The notes under the pieces: generated by a model | What the model was told of the DNA's origin: nothing | Databases searched by the model: none | Seen by the model: the letters and a program-made list of their open reading frames with translations, nothing else | Shown: one piece after another, positions 17,350 to 24,490 of the stretch | How positions within the stretch are numbered: position 1 is the stretch's first letter | Layout of the letters: each line of letters begins with the position of its first letter | Virus record (IMG/VR): IMGVR_UViG_3300020167_000005 | Location: 1 to 32,164 of that record | Source: a virus | Reading direction: 5' to 3' (one strand) | Length of the DNA stretch: 32,164 bases | Position numbers and translations under genes: made by a program

Positions 17350-18042
17350 CTACGCATCCGCCGCGCCCTTCACTGGGCGCGGCGGCTTGCGCCCTTTCAT
17401 CAGATTCTCGCTCATCCACAACGGCTGCAAATTTGTAAAATGACAAGCCTGCTCAAGCTGCTCCGGGTCTGTAAGATCAAAAAATTCCAGCGGCTTGATA
17501 TGGTCGAGATGCCAGCCTCGAAAACTCCAGTTAGCCCAAGTCATGCCGGGCTTGAAGAGGGATTCGATATGAGCCTTCAATTCATCAATAGTGCATCCAA
17601 GCATGGCAATGGCGGTCTTGTGACGGCACTCGCGTCTAATTGCGCGAGCAAGGCGACTGCGGACGCGTACGGCCAGCTTCACTTGCGGATTCGCGTGGTA
17701 TTTCCTGCGCTTGTTAGCCGCAACTCGCGCCATATTTTTAGACCTCCAAGCATTACAGGTTTGCTTTACGCTCTCTTTGTTGGAATGGTAGTGGTCATGC
17801 GCCGCCGCCTTGCACTTCTCTTTGTTTGCAGCGTAGTAGGCACGCGCCCGCGCTCTGGCTTTTTCAGCATTTTCAGGAACAGCAAAGTAGGCCGCGTTGT
17901 AAGCGGTTCGATATTCTGGATTTGCGGCTTTCCACGCAGCATCTTTCGCCCTCATTTTTTTAGGTTCGCGCAGCCTTCTCAATCTTTCGCGCTCGCATTT
18001 CTTCAATCTCTGTTCTTCTGCGGTGAATCGTTTTATAGCCAT
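17350..18042 (-). CDS. Free-standing HNH homing endonuclease
   Basis: This is the only clear reverse-strand gene. From the ATG at 18042 it encodes 230 residues; a longer start at 18078 adds 12 hydrophobic residues and is less likely. The N-terminal two thirds is extremely basic and Ala-rich and contains repeats of the A-x-N-x-E-x-x-K type found in DNA-binding linkers. The C-terminus holds the catalytic HNH core: HLDHIKPL, then CHFTNLQPLW and SENLMKG. It is inserted tail-to-tail against the capsid gene (four bases between stops) and divergent from the fibre gene. This is typical of mobile endonucleases that target conserved head genes. It probably cleaves intron- or gene-less alleles of co-infecting phages. 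Confidence 0.92.
   Translation of the reverse strand: MAIKRFTAEEQRLKKCERERLRRLREPKKMRAKDAAWKAANPEYRTAYNAAYFAVPENAEKARARARAYYAANKEKCKAAAHDHYHSNKESVKQTCNAWRSKNMARVAANKRRKYHANPQVKLAVRVRSRLARAIRRECRHKTAIAMLGCTIDELKAHIESLFKPGMTWANWSFRGWHLDHIKPLEFFDLTDPEQLEQACHFTNLQPLWMSENLMKGRKPPRPVKGAADA
17358..17385 (+). terminator. Perfect 11-bp GC hairpin after the capsid gene
   Basis: CCGCCGCGCCC (17358-17368) and GGGCGCGGCGG (17375-17385) are perfectly complementary around the loop TTCACT. The stem starts 13 bases after the capsid stop and lies inside the 3' end of the convergent HNH gene. It can therefore act on transcripts from both sides. No T-tract follows, so termination would need help. Protection of the capsid mRNA 3' end is an equally good reading. 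Confidence 0.6.
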
Positions 18043-18047
18043 TCCAA

Positions 18048-18075
18048 AGCATAATTCAAACGCTGCCAATATCAA
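18048..18075 (-). promoter_or_regulatory. Possible reverse promoter giving a leaderless HNH mRNA
   Basis: Read on the - strand, TTGATA (18075-18070) and TATGCT (18053-18048) are separated by 16 bases. The expected transcript start falls on or beside the HNH ATG at 18042, so the mRNA would be leaderless. Both boxes match only partly and the region is AT-richer than its surroundings, so this may be chance. Confidence 0.25.
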
Positions 18076-18082
18076 CAACTAA

Positions 18083-20110
18083 ATGGCGAATATTACCGTA
18101 ACGCTCTATTGGGACATGGACCTTCGCAAGTGGACAACCACTTTAGGGGGCAGCACAGAGACAGACCCAATTCAAGGGCTGGTCCAAGGCGACATCGTAA
18201 AATTTGCAGTGCGCTTTGTGCAAACTGGAGTGGCGGTGGTATTGGCTGCACCGGTCTTTACGGCATCTGGAATAAAAGCTGACAACGACTTTACGGGCAG
18301 CTACCTGATCCAGCTTTCGGCACCTGTGTTGAGCGACACCACGCTCTACACGTTCACGGTAAACCCGCTCAACAGCGCGCAACTTAACACGTTCTTGCAG
18401 ACGTATCGCAATACGTGGTGTGCGCTAGAAATCTACGACTCGGTCAACGGCATCCTGACAACTCCGCTGGAACTGCAAATCATGCCAGGTTACAGCCTGA
18501 GCGGAACGCCAACAGATAATGTGGCTGGCGTTATTGTAGTCGCAGCAGGCAAGACAGTCACCTTCCCGCAAAGCCTAACCTTTCCCAGCGCACTCGGCAC
18601 AAATGGCTTCCAGCTTGCCACAGACGGCGCAGGCGCGTTGACTTGGACCGCGAGCGGCGCACTGACAGACGGCGACAAGGGGGAGATCACGGTAAGCGCA
18701 AGCGGTGCGACTTGGACTATCGACAACGATGTGGTGACGCTGGCGAAGCTAGCGCACATGGCTACCGCTCGCGTGATCGGTCGCACTACAGGTGGGACAG
18801 GCTCACCGGAACTGCTGACCATCAGCGGCACTGGTAGCGTAGCGATGACCAACACGCCGACGCTTGTGACTCCGGTGCTGGGAGCAGCAACGGCGACTTC
18901 CATCAATGGAACCTTTATTGGTAGTTCGGCTAACCTCACTAGATTTGTCAGCATGGCAGACAGTGTTTCCTACATCAACCTTGAAGGGAATACTTCGGGA
19001 GGATATATTGACACATCCGCAACTGTAGGTGGGCCATCATATTCGGGTGGATACATTAGCACAGCAGGCGGTTTAACCAGTTTAGGCGGGAATATCAACA
19101 CATCAGGTTCGGGTTCTAACGCTGGTGGTAGCATCACCACCAGCGGCGGCGGCGGCTCCATAGACACCACAGGCACAGGCAGCATCGGCCTAGGCACAAC
19201 CGCAAACCGCACATATCTTGTCAGCACAGCGGGCAACAACGAAAAGACAGCCACCTTCCCTAACGTCAATGGCACCGTAGCAGTAGCAACGCCAAGCGGC
19301 ACCACTAACCTAGCGCTGTTCACCACATCCACTAGCGGCGCACCTGCCTATCGTGGGATAGCCTCGGCAGACATCGCCACCGCGCTGACCACACCGGGAC
19401 CCATCGGCGGGACTACGGCAAGCACTGGCGCTTTTACGACGAGCAGCCTAAAGGGAGCGACAAGTGGCGTGGTAACACTGGCTGCGCCAGCCACAGCAAC
19501 TACAGCCACTGTCACGATTGCCCCTGCGGCAAGCGTGACGATGACGCTGCCCTCGACTAGCTTTACTGCGGCTCGCGCGGATGCCGCACAGACTTTTACG
19601 GGCACGCAAACCTTTTCCAGTGCGCCTGTTATTCCGGCTGGAAATAACACCACGCCTTCCATTGGCTTTGCCAGCGATACAACCTCCGGCCTTTGGGACG
19701 GAGGGTCGGCTGGACGCATCGGATTCATCACAGGCGGAGTAAATCGGATGAGCTTGGCGGCGACGGCTTACAACCTCGCAAGCAACATCACCATCAGCTT
19801 CAACAGCGCGACCAACATCGGCGGATACAATGACACAACGCTTCGACGCGGCGGCATTGGTCTGCTAAATATCTGCGCGGGTACTGCCTCGTCTGATTCC
19901 ACCACGACAGCAAACGCAAAGGTGGGGATGGGCTGCGCGGTGCTGACTCCTACAACCGTTGCGAATCTCCCTGCGTCCCCGGCGGCGGGCTGGATGGCGG
20001 CAGTGAACGATGCCAACGCTCCGGTTATCGGGTTGACCGTGGCAGGCGGCGCGGCTGCGTTTGCTCTTGTCTGCTACAACGGCAGCGCATGGAAAGTTGT
20101 CGCTATCTAA
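18083..20110 (+). CDS. Tail fibre/receptor-binding-type protein
   Basis: The 675-residue product is dominated by Thr, Ser, Gly, Ala and Asn with few charges, as in trimeric beta-structured fibres. The N-terminal ~140 residues are a compact domain ([16 protein letters not shown]) that may attach to the virion. Residues ~306-370 form a Gly/Ser/Thr-rich block with repeated GG-x-I-x-T units. Residues ~505-535 hold a phage-fibre motif ([16 protein letters not shown]). The last 70 residues include a Pro/Ala stretch and end in [11 protein letters not shown], a common fibre C-terminus. It lies directly after the capsid/HNH locus. It should recognise the host surface; the receptor cannot be predicted. 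Confidence 0.85.
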   Translation: MANITVTLYWDMDLRKWTTTLGGSTETDPIQGLVQGDIVKFAVRFVQTGVAVVLAAPVFTASGIKADNDFTGSYLIQLSAPVLSDTTLYTFTVNPLNSAQLNTFLQTYRNTWCALEIYDSVNGILTTPLELQIMPGYSLSGTPTDNVAGVIVVAAGKTVTFPQSLTFPSALGTNGFQLATDGAGALTWTASGALTDGDKGEITVSASGATWTIDNDVVTLAKLAHMATARVIGRTTGGTGSPELLTISGTGSVAMTNTPTLVTPVLGAATATSINGTFIGSSANLTRFVSMADSVSYINLEGNTSGGYIDTSATVGGPSYSGGYISTAGGLTSLGGNINTSGSGSNAGGSITTSGGGGSIDTTGTGSIGLGTTANRTYLVSTAGNNEKTATFPNVNGTVAVATPSGTTNLALFTTSTSGAPAYRGIASADIATALTTPGPIGGTTASTGAFTTSSLKGATSGVVTLAAPATATTATVTIAPAASVTMTLPSTSFTAARADAAQTFTGTQTFSSAPVIPAGNNTTPSIGFASDTTSGLWDGGSAGRIGFITGGVNRMSLAATAYNLASNITISFNSATNIGGYNDTTLRRGGIGLLNICAGTASSDSTTTANAKVGMGCAVLTPTTVANLPASPAAGWMAAVNDANAPVIGLTVAGGAAAFALVCYNGSAWKVVAI

Positions 20111-20121
20111 GCTCAAAACAA

Positions 20122-20481
20122 ATGAAAACACTCAATCAAATCCAAGGTGAAGTCAGCCCAGAAACGTGGGACTCGCTCGTTGAACACTTCGCGATGCAAA
20201 AGCAGCAGTGCGAAACAGAGAAGGCTGCCGCACTTGCCGCAAAGGATGCCGAGAAAGTCGCCGCCGTCGAAGCCGAGGGGCGCGCCGTTCACAACCGCCT
20301 CGACGCGCTAGTGCAGGCAGGCCAAGAGGCGCACGCAGCAGGCGATCTCGACGCACTAGGCAAGGTGCTGGTTGCGGCTTACGGATACACCTCCGGCGCA
20401 CGGCGCGCAAAGCTGGAAGCGGATCTCGCTACCGCGCAGTCCGCAGTCACAGCAGCCGCTGACAAGCTCGCCGCTCTCTGA
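20122..20481 (+). CDS. Small Ala-rich helical protein after the fibre gene
   Basis: The 119-residue product starts at the ATG at 20122 with an A-rich leader; an upstream in-frame ATG at 20089 overlaps the fibre gene and is less likely. It is about a quarter alanine and almost entirely helical, with a coiled-coil stretch (residues ~28-60) and a second helix at the end (DLATAQSAVTAAADKLAAL). No membrane segment is visible. Small helical proteins behind fibre genes can be fibre chaperones or connectors, which is inference from position. Family not recognised. Confidence 0.75.
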   Translation: MKTLNQIQGEVSPETWDSLVEHFAMQKQQCETEKAAALAAKDAEKVAAVEAEGRAVHNRLDALVQAGQEAHAAGDLDALGKVLVAAYGYTSGARRAKLEADLATAQSAVTAAADKLAAL

Positions 20482-20484
20482 CCT

Positions 20485-20784
20485 ATGGACAACGAGCAAC
20501 AGCAGCATCAAGACCTAACCGAGATCCGCGCCATCGCGGAGAAGTCGTTTGGCTTCATCCGCATGGTGTTGGCTCCGCTCATCGGCCTAGGCATCGCCTC
20601 GCTTGTCGGCGGCTGCTGGCAAGTCCATGACATGGGCCGGGACTTCAAGAACATGCAAACACAGCAGACCGAATTGAATGCAAAGCTGGAGAGCATGAAC
20701 GAGAAGGTGTTGCGAATGTTTTACGCAGGCGGATGGGACAAGCGGGAGATGACCGGCAAAGCAGTCAAGGACGCGGCGCAGTAG
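20485..20784 (+). CDS. Single-pass membrane protein of the lysis region
   Basis: The 99-residue product has an acidic Gln-rich N-terminus, one membrane segment at about residues 25-46 (MVLAPLIGLGIASLVGGC) and a following coiled coil (residues ~50-80, QTQQTELNAKLESMNEKVL). It is the first of four lysis-region genes. The topology could suit a holin-like or antiholin-like protein, but the long coiled-coil tail is unusual for a pinhole or canonical holin. Function open. Confidence 0.65.
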   Translation: MDNEQQQHQDLTEIRAIAEKSFGFIRMVLAPLIGLGIASLVGGCWQVHDMGRDFKNMQTQQTELNAKLESMNEKVLRMFYAGGWDKREMTGKAVKDAAQ

Positions 20785-20835
20785 AGCGGTGGGCTTTGCT
20801 GTTGACCACGGGCGAAACGGTGGCAAGATGACCGC

Positions 20836-21318
20836 GTGAACCGCCTCGCCTTAATTGCGGCAACGATACTCCTGACATCATGCCAAAGCGCACCAAGCCA
20901 AGCTCGAAAGATCATGTGGCCGATGACGAAGAAAGCCGAGCAGGCAAGCGCGCTGGTCGAGCGTCAGACCGGGAGCATAGCAAGGCTGCGGGGAAGCGTG
21001 GCGGACGCCGCGCAGACGGCAAAGAAGCTCAACGAAGGCAGACCGGACGGCGACACAGCCGCGCTAATTCTTTCCCTCCGCATCGCAACGAGCGAGACGG
21101 ACTTGCTACGTGGAACGAATGACGATCTCAGACTCAACATTGCCGGCATGGAACTCGCAATCGCGCACGCTCAGGACAAGGTGGCGGTCGAGATCGCGGG
21201 GGCCGAGGCGTGGAGGACGTGGGCGTGGAGATGGTGGTGGGCGTTTTCGGCGACAGTTGCGGCCATCGCTGCACTGGTATATTTTCGCCATTCAATCCCT
21301 CTCTTGAGGTTCCTTTAA
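20836..21318 (+). CDS. Unimolecular spanin (u-spanin)
   Basis: The 160-residue product starts at a GTG. It has an N-terminal lipoprotein signal with lipobox L13-T14-S15-C16; Q17 at position +2 favours outer-membrane sorting. The middle (residues ~30-120) is helical and charged. The C-terminus carries one membrane segment at about residues 132-152 (WWWAFSATVAAIAALVYF). Outer-membrane lipid plus C-terminal inner-membrane anchor in one chain is the defining topology of u-spanins, known from phage T1 gp11. They link and fuse the two membranes after peptidoglycan is cut. Position between lysis genes agrees. It implies a Gram-negative host. Confidence 0.8.
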   Translation: MNRLALIAATILLTSCQSAPSQARKIMWPMTKKAEQASALVERQTGSIARLRGSVADAAQTAKKLNEGRPDGDTAALILSLRIATSETDLLRGTNDDLRLNIAGMELAIAHAQDKVAVEIAGAEAWRTWAWRWWWAFSATVAAIAALVYFRHSIPLLRFL

Positions 21319-21322
21319 CCAT

Positions 21323-21673
21323 ATGAAAATGATCACCCGCTACGGCTCGCCGCTCCTGCTCTTCATTGCCTGTGTTGCGTCTTGGCTACTGTCCTCGATC
21401 TACACCGAGCAGTATCAAGCGAGTGTCGGCCCTGACTTTCTGACTCGGCTTCCCACGAAGGTAATCAACCTGGCCGTCGCGCTGCTTCTCACGCGCTACC
21501 TAGTTGGCTTTGTGTTTCCGACTATCGGTAAATTCACGACAACCAGCGGCGGCAAAAAGGAAAGCCAGTTTGCTTATGCGTGGAAAAACGATCAAACCGA
21601 CCCAAGACTATGGATTTCCGTTCTGGTGTATCTCGGATCCTTATTTGTGCTGTCTCAGCTTTTGCTGGGCTAG
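21323..21673 (+). CDS. Three-segment membrane protein, holin candidate
   Basis: The 116-residue product has membrane segments at about residues 9-26 (LLLFIACVASWLLSSIY), 47-66 (VINLAVALLLTRYLVGFVF) and 97-115 (WISVLVYLGSLFVLSQLLL). A positively charged loop lies between the second and third. Three segments in about 116 residues is the class I holin pattern. The gene directly precedes, and overlaps by 64 bases, the endolysin gene. A holin forms the inner-membrane lesion that times lysis. Because the endolysin has its own signal peptide, a pinholin-like depolarising role is also possible. Confidence 0.6.
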   Translation: MKMITRYGSPLLLFIACVASWLLSSIYTEQYQASVGPDFLTRLPTKVINLAVALLLTRYLVGFVFPTIGKFTTTSGGKKESQFAYAWKNDQTDPRLWISVLVYLGSLFVLSQLLLG

Positions 21674-22188
21674 CCTCGGCTGCTGAGGTAGATGCGCCAA
21701 CTGGCAAGCGACTGCTGCCTGTGGATGTGGCTGCTTTGCTCAAGACGTTTGCCTCATACGTCGGGATCAAAGAAGACCCGATGGGCAGCAACAACGGCTT
21801 GATGGTAAACAAGTTCAACGCATCCTGTGGACTCAAGCCGTCAGACCACGCGCCTTGGTGCGCCTCGGTGGCTCATTACGGCTACCTAGTCAACGACGCG
21901 CCTGACCGACCCGGCGCCTATTCGCCAAGCTGGTATTCCAAGGTTCGAGTGATTTCTGCAGCAATGGTTCAGCCCGGTGACGTAGGACTGATCTACTTCC
22001 CCAGCAAGGGCAGATACGCGCACGTCATCAGCGCCATCGAAAGGGTCAACCGCTCTGGCCGCATCGTATCCTCCTACACCACGCTCGAGGGTAACACATC
22101 GCAAATGACAGGCTCCCGCGAAGGTGATCAATTCTGCCGCAGGGTAAGACCAGCAGACACAGTGAAAATAGTGAGATGGACAAAATGA
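21610..22188 (+). CDS. CHAP-type endolysin with signal peptide
   Basis: From the ATG at 21610 the 192-residue product begins with a signal peptide (MDFRSGVSR, hydrophobic ILICAVSAFAGLASA, cut near A24). A GTG at 21580 would add ten residues and is less likely. The catalytic Cys is C84 in APWCASVAHY and the His is H138 in YAHVISAIE, with E160 and N162 in LEGNTS completing the Cys-His-acid centre of CHAP-like peptidoglycan amidase/endopeptidases. GDVGLIYF before the His strand is also typical. It is exported by Sec and should degrade the host wall at lysis. It overlaps the holin candidate. Confidence 0.85.
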   Translation: MDFRSGVSRILICAVSAFAGLASAAEVDAPTGKRLLPVDVAALLKTFASYVGIKEDPMGSNNGLMVNKFNASCGLKPSDHAPWCASVAHYGYLVNDAPDRPGAYSPSWYSKVRVISAAMVQPGDVGLIYFPSKGRYAHVISAIERVNRSGRIVSSYTTLEGNTSQMTGSREGDQFCRRVRPADTVKIVRWTK

Positions 22189-22442
22189 AAAAAACAAACG
22201 AGACAAGATACGGATTCAAAATCTTCAACGGGCGCGTCAAGGTTTATGTGAATGACTATGTAATGTTCACCTTCAACCAGATTGACTTCAAGGGCTACTA
22301 CGCCTACAAAGACGACACGCTTCTCTACGGACTCGACGTATATCTGATGAACGAAAAAGGAGGCGCGACAACGATGGAAATCTATTTTAAGACCAAAGAG
22401 AACTGGCTCGGCATTTTGCGCCTGCTGGACGAAAATCTATGA
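22185..22442 (+). CDS. Small hypothetical protein after the endolysin
   Basis: The product is 85 residues from ATG 22185, which overlaps the endolysin stop; an ATG at 22176 would add three residues. It is rich in Tyr, Phe and Lys with alternating hydrophobics (FKIFNGRVKVYVNDYVMFTF), consistent with a small beta-sheet fold. No signal peptide, membrane segment or catalytic motif is seen. Family not recognised. Its ATGA junctions on both sides place it in the lysis operon. Confidence 0.7.
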   Translation: MKKTNETRYGFKIFNGRVKVYVNDYVMFTFNQIDFKGYYAYKDDTLLYGLDVYLMNEKGGATTMEIYFKTKENWLGILRLLDENL

Positions 22443-22543
22443 TCCTGGCCGACTCCTATTCTGTCGGCGTCTCGTTCATCGCGCTCATCGGGCTCGTCAT
22501 TTTTCTCTGGATCGTCTGGATCGCGGTGAGGTCGCAGCCTTGA
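22439..22543 (+). CDS. 34-residue membrane micro-protein
   Basis: The ATG overlaps the upstream stop (ATGA). The peptide has a short N-terminus (MILADSYS), one strongly hydrophobic helix (VSFIALIGLVIFLWIVWIAV) and an RSQP tail, an ideal single-pass membrane protein. Short single-pass proteins near phage lysis genes include pinholins, antiholins and superinfection factors, but this one has no diagnostic motif. Support comes from the coupled start and the coherent hydrophobic helix. Confidence 0.5.
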   Translation: MILADSYSVGVSFIALIGLVIFLWIVWIAVRSQP

Positions 22544-22623
22544 ATCCGTCCCGATGCGCGATCTGCTGGGCCGTCGCAACGCTCGCAATTGCCGGACTGC
22601 TGCTGTGGGCGGATAGAAAATAG
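22540..22623 (+). CDS. 27-residue membrane micro-protein (TTG start)
   Basis: A TTG overlapping the previous stop (TTGA) opens a frame with an N-terminal MNPSR, two Cys (CAIC) and a hydrophobic helix (WAVATLAIAGLLLW) ending ADRK. The coupled start and the second coherent membrane helix in tandem with the preceding micro-gene support reality. The rare start codon and shortness keep confidence low. Confidence 0.35.
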   Translation: MNPSRCAICWAVATLAIAGLLLWADRK

Positions 22624-22687
22624 CTTCGCGTAAAGCGTTGAGGAATAGCGACTTGCAAACCAAATGCAGGAAAGCCCAAAGTTTATT

Positions 22688-22716
22688 TTGACAGATGCCC
22701 CACATTGCCCCATCTT
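22688..22716 (+). promoter_or_regulatory. Candidate promoter of the regulator operon
   Basis: A perfect TTGACA (22688-22693) follows an AT-rich stretch. Seventeen bases on is CATCTT (22711-22716), which matches only three consensus -10 bases. The 10-bp repeats overlap the spacer and the -10, as expected for a repressible promoter. A weak -10 is common when an activator is needed. No other good promoter lies ahead of the small-gene block starting at 22729. Confidence 0.4.
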
Positions 22717-22725
22717 GCCCCACAC
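22696..22725. repeat. Three 10-bp direct repeats, putative operator
   Basis: TGCCCCACAT, TGCCCCATCT and TGCCCCACAC are contiguous, each one helical turn long, sharing TGCCCCA. They lie over the -10 side of the candidate promoter and end three bases before the ATG of a putative ribbon-helix-helix protein. Such regulators typically bind tandem short repeats cooperatively, so autoregulation is plausible. Confidence 0.6.
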
Positions 22726-22728
22726 CAA

Positions 22729-22896
22729 ATGAGCCACGCCCGCCAAGTTCGTATTCAAGGATACATCGCAGACAAGCTGCTTTCGTTCTATCACAAAAAC
22801 CCATTCACACCTTCGTTGACGCAACTCGTTAATCGCGAACTAGCGGCAGCAATTAACGCAAAGCCAACAGCAAAACAAAAACCTAAATTAAAATGA
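22729..22896 (+). CDS. Putative ribbon-helix-helix DNA-binding protein
   Basis: The 55-residue product from ATG 22729 has a beta-strand RQVRIQ, helix A (YIADKLLSFYHKN), a turn (PFTP) and helix B (SLTQLVNRELAAAIN), then a basic Lys-rich tail. This order and spacing match Arc/CopG-type dimeric repressors, in which the strand pair contacts the major groove. An in-frame ATG at 22705 would lie within the upstream repeats. It heads the operon running towards ERF, so it may control early gene expression. The homology is inferred from predicted secondary structure, not a hallmark sequence. Confidence 0.5.
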   Translation: MSHARQVRIQGYIADKLLSFYHKNPFTPSLTQLVNRELAAAINAKPTAKQKPKLK

Positions 22897-23117
22897 AAAA
22901 CAACTCACCGTGGGGAGACACAGAAGCAGAGCGCCAAGAAGCAGATGACCGCAGGTTTCAACGCTACACAGAAAGAATTGAAAGCGAGGCAGCGTTTTTT
23001 CGGTGCAAGATTCTTACGCTTGCTCTGTTGACTGCCACCGCAACTCTGGTCTGGTCCTTGTCTAGCACGGAAAACGGCAAGCAAGTTTGTCAAATCATCT
23101 CGGAGATGTTCAAATGA
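22893..23117 (+). CDS. Small single-pass membrane protein
   Basis: The 74-residue product starts in an ATGA overlap. A highly charged N-terminal half (DTEAERQEADDRRFQRYTERIESE) precedes one membrane segment at about residues 40-57 (ILTLALLTATATLVWSL), then a short C-terminal tail. Net charge suggests the N-terminus faces the cytoplasm. Not recognised; possible roles include host-membrane modification. Confidence 0.65.
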   Translation: MKNNSPWGDTEAERQEADDRRFQRYTERIESEAAFFRCKILTLALLTATATLVWSLSSTENGKQVCQIISEMFK

Positions 23118-23323
23118 CTTTACGCTCACCTTCTAGGGATAATGTTACGAGGATAATTTGCGACTGTGGACAACGTGCAACCATCAAACGCAATAGTGTA
23201 AAAATCTGTCAAGGCTGTGCTGACAAAGACAGCGAGTCTGTTCCATTAGTAGCAGGAACAAAAAGCTATTGGGGTGAAACTGTTGAACGCGAATATACAG
23301 TGACGCTAGGAGGTTTGAAGTGA
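23114..23323 (+). CDS. Small protein with a CxC/CxxC zinc-finger-like core
   Basis: The 69-residue product starts at ATG 23114 in an ATGA overlap (a longer frame from 23087 is less likely). It has CDCGQRATIKRNSVKICQGC: a C-x-C pair followed 14 residues later by C-x2-C, fitting a zinc ribbon. The remainder has no motif. Small zinc-ribbon phage proteins often bind host polymerase or other regulators, but no function can be assigned. Confidence 0.65.
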   Translation: MTLRSPSRDNVTRIICDCGQRATIKRNSVKICQGCADKDSESVPLVAGTKSYWGETVEREYTVTLGGLK

Positions 23324-23520
23324 CTGCGTGGGAGATGGCGATGGCGGCGATGCAAGAGGACGAGGACATGCGGTCCCCCGAAGCTGCGCGCCTGGCACAA
23401 GCAGACGCCGAGGGCTACCGGTATCTCGGCCCGCTAAATCCTCTCAAGCACATGCTGCCAGACGTAGGAGCAGCCGAGCGTCACGCGGCCAACAAAGTGC
23501 GGCAGGAGGCAGGTAGATGA
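23320..23520 (+). CDS. Small hypothetical protein (GTG start)
   Basis: The 66-residue product starts at a GTG overlapping the upstream stop (GTGA). It is Ala/Glu/Met-rich with two helices and no motif. Its stop overlaps the next ATG, so it belongs to the coupled chain of small genes. Function unknown. Confidence 0.6.
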   Translation: MTAWEMAMAAMQEDEDMRSPEAARLAQADAEGYRYLGPLNPLKHMLPDVGAAERHAANKVRQEAGR

Positions 23521-23768
23521 GCGCATCCCTGCCATCTGAAGAGCTACCACGCCGCCTCGACCGCGAGGTAGCGGAAGAACTACGCGCACGGCTCGAAATG
23601 GATATTGCTGACATGTTGGCCGAGATGCGCCGACTGCGGGAAGACGAACTGCCAATGCCGCTGACTGGCTTGGTCAATATACCGATTGGACCACTAGACG
23701 ATTTCTGGCAGGAAGAACCTGCAACCGCATCCGGGCAGACCGATGACAACAAACTAGATACAAAGTAA
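23517..23768 (+). CDS. Small acidic coiled-coil protein
   Basis: The 83-residue product has a long helix at residues ~8-45 (LPRRLDREVAEELRARLEMD) with coiled-coil heptads and an acidic C-terminal tail. It starts in an ATGA overlap. No catalytic motif or membrane segment is visible. Not recognised. Confidence 0.65.
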   Translation: MSASLPSEELPRRLDREVAEELRARLEMDIADMLAEMRRLREDELPMPLTGLVNIPIGPLDDFWQEEPATASGQTDDNKLDTK

Positions 23769-23769
23769 T

Positions 23770-24012
23770 ATGGCCTACGAAATGAAAGAAATGAGCGGCT
23801 CCCTCTTCGTTAATTCGAAGAAAGAGAAAGACACGCATCCTGACCGCAACGGAACCGCGCTTATTGGCGGCGTCGAGTATTGGGTTTCTGGATGGATCAA
23901 AGAAACTAAGTCAGGCGACAAGTGGTTGTCGCTTGCCTTCAAGCCCAAAGAGGAAGCACCGCGCAAACCGGTGTCATTTGGCAAGGGCGACGAGGACGGA
24001 ATCCCGTTCTGA
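23770..24012 (+). CDS. Small beta-rich phage protein next to ERF
   Basis: The 80-residue product contains a pattern seen in many phages of Gram-negative bacteria: MSGSLFVNSKKEK, then HPDRNGTALIGG, then SGWIKETKSGDKWLSLAFKP. It is probably a single small beta-barrel or sheet with a disordered acidic/basic tail ending in DGIPF. A C-terminal acidic tail with terminal Phe also occurs in single-strand binding proteins, and the neighbour is a strand-annealing protein, so a DNA-binding role is possible. No function is established. Confidence 0.75.
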   Translation: MAYEMKEMSGSLFVNSKKEKDTHPDRNGTALIGGVEYWVSGWIKETKSGDKWLSLAFKPKEEAPRKPVSFGKGDEDGIPF

Positions 24013-24013
24013 T

Positions 24014-24490
24014 ATGCAACGCTCTGACTCCATCGCTGCTCTTGCTTGCTCGCTTTCCAAGGCGCAAGCAACAATGGGTGCAGCTAAAAAGGACAGCACC
24101 AATCCGCACTTTAAGTCAAGGTATGCCGACCTAGCTTCCATTTGGGACGCATGCCGCGAGCCGCTGACAAAAAACGGACTGGCCGTCGTGCAACTGCCAG
24201 GCAAAGACGAAGCAGGGTATTACGTCGAGACTGTGCTGACTCACGCCAGCGGTGAGTTCATCGGCGAGAAGCTGCACATCGTCCCTACCAAGGACGATCC
24301 ACAGGGACTCGGCAGCGCCATCACCTACGCTCGCCGATACGGCCTTTCGGCTGTCGCTGGTATCGCACCAGATGACGATGATGCCGAGGCAGCTATGGGT
24401 CGCACTGACGTTCGCCGTGAGCAGTCAGCAAGAGCGGTAGCGCAAGGCAAGCCACAGCCAATCAGCAAGTCTTCACCGGAAGACTTCTAA
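24014..24490 (+). CDS. erf: ERF-family single-strand annealing recombinase
   Basis: The 158-residue product has the ERF signature: NPHFKSRYADLASIWDACR near the N-terminus, then GLAVVQLPG, then GSAITYARRYGLSAVAGI followed by a DDDDA cluster. ERF proteins anneal complementary single strands and serve phage recombination and genome circularisation. The ATG at 24014 follows the upstream stop directly; a longer frame from 23864 only overlaps the previous gene. The C-terminal 35 residues are disordered, ending in SSPEDF. Confidence 0.95.
   Translation: MQRSDSIAALACSLSKAQATMGAAKKDSTNPHFKSRYADLASIWDACREPLTKNGLAVVQLPGKDEAGYYVETVLTHASGEFIGEKLHIVPTKDDPQGLGSAITYARRYGLSAVAGIAPDDDDAEAAMGRTDVRREQSARAVAQGKPQPISKSSPEDF

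Noticed and set aside
17122-18054. 310-residue + strand ORF across the end of the capsid gene and the HNH gene
   Set aside because: It starts inside the capsid gene and its sequence is Ser/Arg/Phe-rich without motifs; the HNH gene on the opposite strand has clear catalytic motifs.
18490-19731. Three long consecutive - strand ORFs opposite the fibre gene (18490-18954, 18970-19332, 19348-19731)
   Set aside because: They are Val/Pro/Ala-rich antisense images of repeated Thr/Gly/Ala codons in the fibre. They have no domain pattern, ribosome site or promoter, and the + strand frame is clearly the fibre.
20801-20829. TTGACC-17-AAGATG as a promoter for the spanin gene
   Set aside because: The -10 matches poorly and the lysis genes are tightly packed, so a separate promoter is not needed or supported.
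20880-21122. Embedded second-frame ORF inside the spanin gene, checked as an Rz1-type partner
   Set aside because: It lacks a signal peptide and lipobox and is a highly charged Lys/Arg/Asp sequence, so it cannot be an outer-membrane spanin subunit.
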